DNA of 17,462 nucleotides from Spirochaetota bacterium (GTDB taxonomy: Bacteria > Spirochaetota > Spirochaetia > B11-G9), in contig QNBL01000021.1 in NCBI GenBank assembly GCA_003641695.1, positions 1 to 17,462 of the forward strand. Reading direction: 5' to 3'. A model generated the notes under the pieces. The model saw only the letters and a program-made list of their open reading frames with translations, was not told where the DNA came from and did no database searches. Shown here in pieces: positions 14,823 through 17,462 of the stretch. Position numbers and translations under genes: made by a program. Position 1 is the first letter of the stretch. Every line of letters begins with the position of its first letter.

Positions 14823-15581
14823 CTACAAAAAACGGAGGGTAATATCTTCCGCCTTCTTCTTTTCAAAATTTTTAACCCGAACAGTCCCTACAGAATTGCT
14901 ATCGTAGAATTTATACAGTACCGGAAACAGCGGGGATAGAGTGATATCCCGCAGTTCAACGCCTTTACCCTTCTCATTCAGGGGCTGGGGGCGTACCTCT
15001 TTTGGTTTTTGTTCACGCACAGGCTTTGCCCGTTCTGTAAGGGGTACATCCATCCGGGCAGAGAGGCTTATTCCAAGGCCGTTGTACAAACTGGAATAAT
15101 AATCGTAGAAAACACCAAGCCCCAGTGCCCACCTATCTGCAAGCTGATAAGTGCCGCCTGCGCCGCCGCTGTAAACAAAATCACCTCCGGTTCCGCCGGC
15201 CGCATCCCAGCCCACTGTGTTGAAGTAGTAGTATCCGGCAGTACCGTATGCGGATACTGTCAGTTTTTTCCCAACATGCAGCATAAATGCAGGCCCCGCG
15301 GATCCTGAAAGAACCCATATTGAATCTGTGGTAGCAAGGGGCAGTATAATAAAATTACTACCAAGTCTAAAACCAAAGTTATTAAATGAAGCCGGCATAT
15401 AGGATGCAGAAAGTTCCATTCCATAACCCATTTTAAAAAGATCTGCACTGGAACCCAAAGGAACTGTACCCAGAGGAACAGCGTTAACAGAAAGAAGATT
15501 CTTTGGCTCGCTGTATAGAGTTGTACTGGTTAAAAAAATCAGAATAAAAATCCAAAAAATAAGAGAGCCTAATCGCTTCAT
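14823..15581 (-). CDS. Outer-membrane-barrel-like protein, N-terminal part of the frameshifted gene
   Basis: Exported protein, 252 residues from ATG 15581, which has GGAGGG 5 nt upstream; an in-frame ATG at 15614 has none. A signal peptide (MKRLGSLIFWIFILIF...) is followed by about 170 residues of alternating aromatic/Gly beta strands (MGYGMELSASYMP, FNNFGFRLGSNFI, GTAGYYYFNTVG, RWALGLGVFYDYY, GLGISLSARMD), as in OmpA-like barrels. A Lys/Pro-rich linker (about 193-215) leads into a beta-sandwich opening (VELRDITLSPLFPVLYKF, VGTVRVKNF). The frame ends at TAG just after a U6 run. Full product with the downstream frame would be about 600 residues: barrel in the outer membrane, transglutaminase-like and TPR domains soluble. 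I do not know a named protein for this combination. Confidence 0.8.
   Translation of the reverse strand: MKRLGSLIFWIFILIFLTSTTLYSEPKNLLSVNAVPLGTVPLGSSADLFKMGYGMELSASYMPASFNNFGFRLGSNFIILPLATTDSIWVLSGSAGPAFMLHVGKKLTVSAYGTAGYYYFNTVGWDAAGGTGGDFVYSGGAGGTYQLADRWALGLGVFYDYYSSLYNGLGISLSARMDVPLTERAKPVREQKPKEVRPQPLNEKGKGVELRDITLSPLFPVLYKFYDSNSVGTVRVKNFEKKKAEDITLRFL
14827..14832 (-). other. U6 frame junction: slippery heptamer followed by stop
   Basis: On the coding strand the zero frame reads CGU UUU UUG UAG. The bases U UUU UUG form an X-XXY-YYZ heptamer and the next zero-frame codon is UAG. A -1 slip puts the ribosome on GUA GAA CGC UAC AUG, the frame of the transglutaminase part. One extra T would also join the frames. 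A short GTAG/CTAC 4-bp hairpin follows directly; no strong stimulatory structure is evident by eye. Confidence 0.65.
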
Positions 15582-15738
15582 TATTACCCTCCATACAACT
15601 GATACCATAAACAATTGGTTCCAGTGTAATTTGACTCTAAGGATTGCCGGTTAAAACAGTTTAATAATCTGCAGATAAGGCTGCGAAATGCTTTAGGGGT
15701 AATTAGGTTAATAAGCTTTTTATATCCATACTATCGTC

Positions 15739-15755
15739 GTATATAAATTATATAC
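15739..15755. promoter_or_regulatory. 17-bp perfect palindrome upstream of ferritin
   Basis: GTATATAA-A-TTATATAC, an 8-1-8 inverted repeat in the 283-bp gap between the divergent barrel gene and ferritin. The 7-1-7 core geometry is like operators of Fur-family metalloregulators (Fur/PerR), but the half-site order differs from the PerR consensus. It lies 55 bp upstream of the ferritin -35 and could serve either gene. The rest of the gap is AT-rich and shows no gene. Confidence 0.4.
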
Positions 15756-15809
15756 CGGAAAACGAAAAAACACCACAATTTTTCATAATGCAGATAGTAT
15801 GCTTCGATC

Positions 15810-15838
15810 TTGAACGGCACGGGTTTATTCTTTATATT
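15810..15838 (+). promoter_or_regulatory. Sigma-70-type promoter for ferritin
   Basis: TTGAAC at 15810-15815, 17-bp spacer, TATATT at 15833-15838, 26 bp before the ferritin ATG. Good match in both boxes and ideal spacing. Confidence 0.6.
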
Positions 15839-15864
15839 GTATACAAATTGATAGGGAGAATGAT

Positions 15865-16383
15865 ATGATAGATAAGAAAATGGAAGATGCATTAAACAAT
15901 CAAATAAACGAAGAACTTTTTTCTGCATACCTTTACTTTGCCATGGCTGCAGATTTCGAACATAAGAATTGGCTGGGTATGGCAAACTGGATGAAGATCC
16001 AGGCCCAGGAGGAGATGGCCCATGCGCTGAAGTTATACAACTGGATCAATGAGAGGGGCGGAAAGGCTGAATTCCAGGCAATAAAGATGCCTCAGAGCAA
16101 CTGGGATTCCCCGCTTGCGGCCTTTAAAGAGGCTTACGGCCATGAACAGCACATAACTTCATGTATCTATGATTTGGTTAAGACTGCCCGGAATACAGGA
16201 GATATCGCTACCGAGATTTTTCTCCAGTGGTTTGTTACAGAGCAGGTCGAGGAAGAATCCAATGCAAGTGCGATTGTAGATCAGATTGAAAAGGTTCAGG
16301 AATCTACTAATGCAATGGTAATGCTGGATAAGGAACTGGGATTCAGAACCCTTGCTACTCCGGTTCAGGTATCAGGTGAATAG
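15865..16383 (+). CDS. ftnA: Bacterial non-haem ferritin
   Basis: Iron-storage ferritin, 172 residues, which oxidises Fe(II) at a dinuclear site and stores it as mineral in a 24-mer shell. The ferroxidase ligands fall at the same positions as I recall for Escherichia coli FtnA: Glu17, Glu50, His53 (EEMAH), Glu94 (GHEQH), Gln127 and Glu130 (TEQVEEE). Tyr24 of the site is also present. No Met pair for haem as in bacterioferritin is apparent. The helical pattern is intact from QINEELFSAYLYFAMAADF to the short C-terminal helix. GGGAG precedes the ATG by about 8 nt and a good promoter lies upstream. Alanine racemase starts 6 bp after the stop, so the two are probably one transcript. The upstream palindrome might give iron- or peroxide-dependent control (inference). 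Confidence 0.96.
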   Translation: MIDKKMEDALNNQINEELFSAYLYFAMAADFEHKNWLGMANWMKIQAQEEMAHALKLYNWINERGGKAEFQAIKMPQSNWDSPLAAFKEAYGHEQHITSCIYDLVKTARNTGDIATEIFLQWFVTEQVEEESNASAIVDQIEKVQESTNAMVMLDKELGFRTLATPVQVSGE

Positions 16384-16389
16384 AGTGCG

Positions 16390-17462
16390 ATGAGAAGTAC
16401 CAGGGCATTTATTCATACAGAAAATTTCAGGGATAATATCCGTCTTGTCCGTGAGCAGGTTGGTCCGGAACGTCTTATCTGCGCAGCGGTCAAGGCTGAT
16501 GCTTACGGTCATGGTGCTGTTGAAATGGCACGGCTTGCAGCGGAGGAGGGGGTAGAAAGATTTGCGGTTGCTGCAGTCGAGGAGGGGGAAATTCTCAGGG
16601 AAAAGGGGATAGAACAGCCCATTCTCATTTTGAGTCTTGTCACTCCTGATGAGATTTCTGATTTGATCAAGGCTGATCTTCAGCCTCTTGTTGCAGATGC
16701 CGCTTATATTGAACAGCTTAACCGGGAAGCTTCCAGACTTGGGAGGATTGTCCGTGTGCATGTGCACGTGGATACGGGAATGGGGCGGATAGGCTGTGCT
16801 CCTGAAGATGCTGCTGCTCTTGCAGCGTATATTTCCGGTCTGGATTCCGTAAAGCTGGAGGGGATGTCCACCCATTTTGCCTGTGCGGACAGCAGTGACC
16901 GCACCTTTACGGAAAAGCAGTTGTCTCAGTTTAAGGCTGCTGTAGATTCTGTTAAGGCCCGGGGACTTAATCCGGGGATTGTCCATGCCTCCAATTCGGC
17001 TGCAATTATGGAATATCCTGAGAGCTGGATTGATATGGTCCGTCCGGGGATTATGCTTTACGGTTACTACCCCGGAAAAGAGACAGGGAGGAAGCTTCCT
17101 CTCAAACCTGTAATGGAACTGCGGAGTAAAGTTGTTTTTCTAAAACAGGTTCCTGCAGGGCAGACGCTTTCGTACGGTGCAACATATACTACCGGACGTG
17201 ATACGGTTGTAGCAACCATTCCCGTGGGGTACGGAGACGGGTACAACCGGCTGCTTTCATCAAAAGGGGAAGTATTGATCAGAGGCAAACGGTATGCCGT
17301 ATCCGGAAGAGTTACCATGGATCAGTGTGTGGTGGACCTCGGGGAAAATACCGATGTCAGGCTTTATGACGATGTTATTCTTTTCGGCCCCGATCCTGCA
17401 GGATTGAATGCAGAGGATATTGCAGATTTGACGGGAACAATTTCCTACGAGGTTACCTGTGC
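16390..17462 (+). CDS. alr: Alanine racemase (3' end outside window)
   Basis: PLP-dependent enzyme converting L- to D-alanine for peptidoglycan. The gene is open from ATG 16390 to the window edge: 357 codons of an expected 370-380, so only the end is missing. The PLP lysine is in the canonical AAVKADAYGHG (Lys35). The TIM-barrel part has HVHVDTGMGRIG (124-135) and HASNSAA (199-205). The C-terminal beta domain has SYGATY with catalytic Tyr262, then IPVGYGDGYNR and GRVTMDQCVVDLG (Met310-Asp311 at the active-site mouth). All key residues are present. The ribosome site is weak (GGTGA about 12 nt upstream), so translation may be coupled to ferritin, 6 bp away. The adjacency of ferritin and racemase has no obvious metabolic logic. 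Confidence 0.96.
   Translation, partial: MRSTRAFIHTENFRDNIRLVREQVGPERLICAAVKADAYGHGAVEMARLAAEEGVERFAVAAVEEGEILREKGIEQPILILSLVTPDEISDLIKADLQPLVADAAYIEQLNREASRLGRIVRVHVHVDTGMGRIGCAPEDAAALAAYISGLDSVKLEGMSTHFACADSSDRTFTEKQLSQFKAAVDSVKARGLNPGIVHASNSAAIMEYPESWIDMVRPGIMLYGYYPGKETGRKLPLKPVMELRSKVVFLKQVPAGQTLSYGATYTTGRDTVVATIPVGYGDGYNRLLSSKGEVLIRGKRYAVSGRVTMDQCVVDLGENTDVRLYDDVILFGPDPAGLNAEDIADLTGTISYEVTC

Noticed and set aside
15731..15985. 84-codon minus-strand frame across the ferritin start
   Set aside because: Covers the ferritin promoter and N-terminus in antisense and has no start signals.
16372..16986. 204-codon minus-strand frame
   Set aside because: Antisense to alanine racemase, whose catalytic motifs are unmistakable on the plus strand.

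Overview
The window looks like ordinary-to-accessory chromosome of a free-living, host-unrelated spirochaete (Spirochaetota, Spirochaeta/Sediminispirochaeta-like). This is inferred from content rather than from a marker gene: an InlB-repeat plus SUMF1 lipoprotein, a FecR-TPR remnant, short spirochaete-type lipoprotein signals, and a secreted binding protein with an '...LFA-NGGQES' processing site. Base composition is moderate. GTG and TTG starts with good Shine-Dalgarno sequences are common and decide several starts here.

Layout. (1) 17-1225: a minus-strand, probably exported, beta-rich protein, then a stretch that reads as a decayed membrane-protein gene in three frames. (2) 1226-8317, plus strand: a histidine kinase and an OmpR/PhoB-type response regulator (4-bp overlap), a tandem operator of four 7-mers exactly 11 bp apart, then a binding-protein ABC importer (binding protein, fused two-domain permease, ATPase) and an MFS carrier. 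This looks like one sensing-and-uptake module. The binding protein belongs to the FbpA/AfuA-type superfamily but shows no adjacent Tyr-Tyr ferric ligand pair. Its His-Asp pair and the Pho-box-like operator spacing make a phosphorylated or phosphonate solute a serious alternative to Fe3+. (3) 8318-11405: a structured convergent intergenic, a broken FecR/TPR gene, a HAD hydrolase, a small lipoprotein with a clear promoter, and an MTA/SAH deaminase-type amidohydrolase.

(4) 11406-13771 is a scar region. A LivK-type binding-protein gene has AUA where its start codon should be and has lost its 3' half. A convergent SUMF1 lipoprotein gene has lost its 3' end. Between the two broken ends sits a compact DUF4258/DUF2283 pair (toxin-antitoxin-like) with its own promoter, apparently leaderless. 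(5) 13774-15581, minus strand: what should be one gene of about 600 codons (signal peptide, beta-barrel, linker, transglutaminase-like, TPR) is split by a -1 frame change at a U6 run. The run forms the heptamer U-UUU-UUG followed directly by UAG, so it is a sequencing error, a mutation, slippage phase variation, or programmed frameshifting. (6) 15739-17462: a palindrome and promoter upstream of a canonical FtnA-type ferritin, followed 6 bp later by alanine racemase, which runs off the window.

No rRNA, tRNA, CRISPR, transposase or integrase was seen. The most interesting items are the 11-bp-periodic operator with its transporter, the U6 frame junction, and the DUF4258/DUF2283 cassette between two truncated genes.
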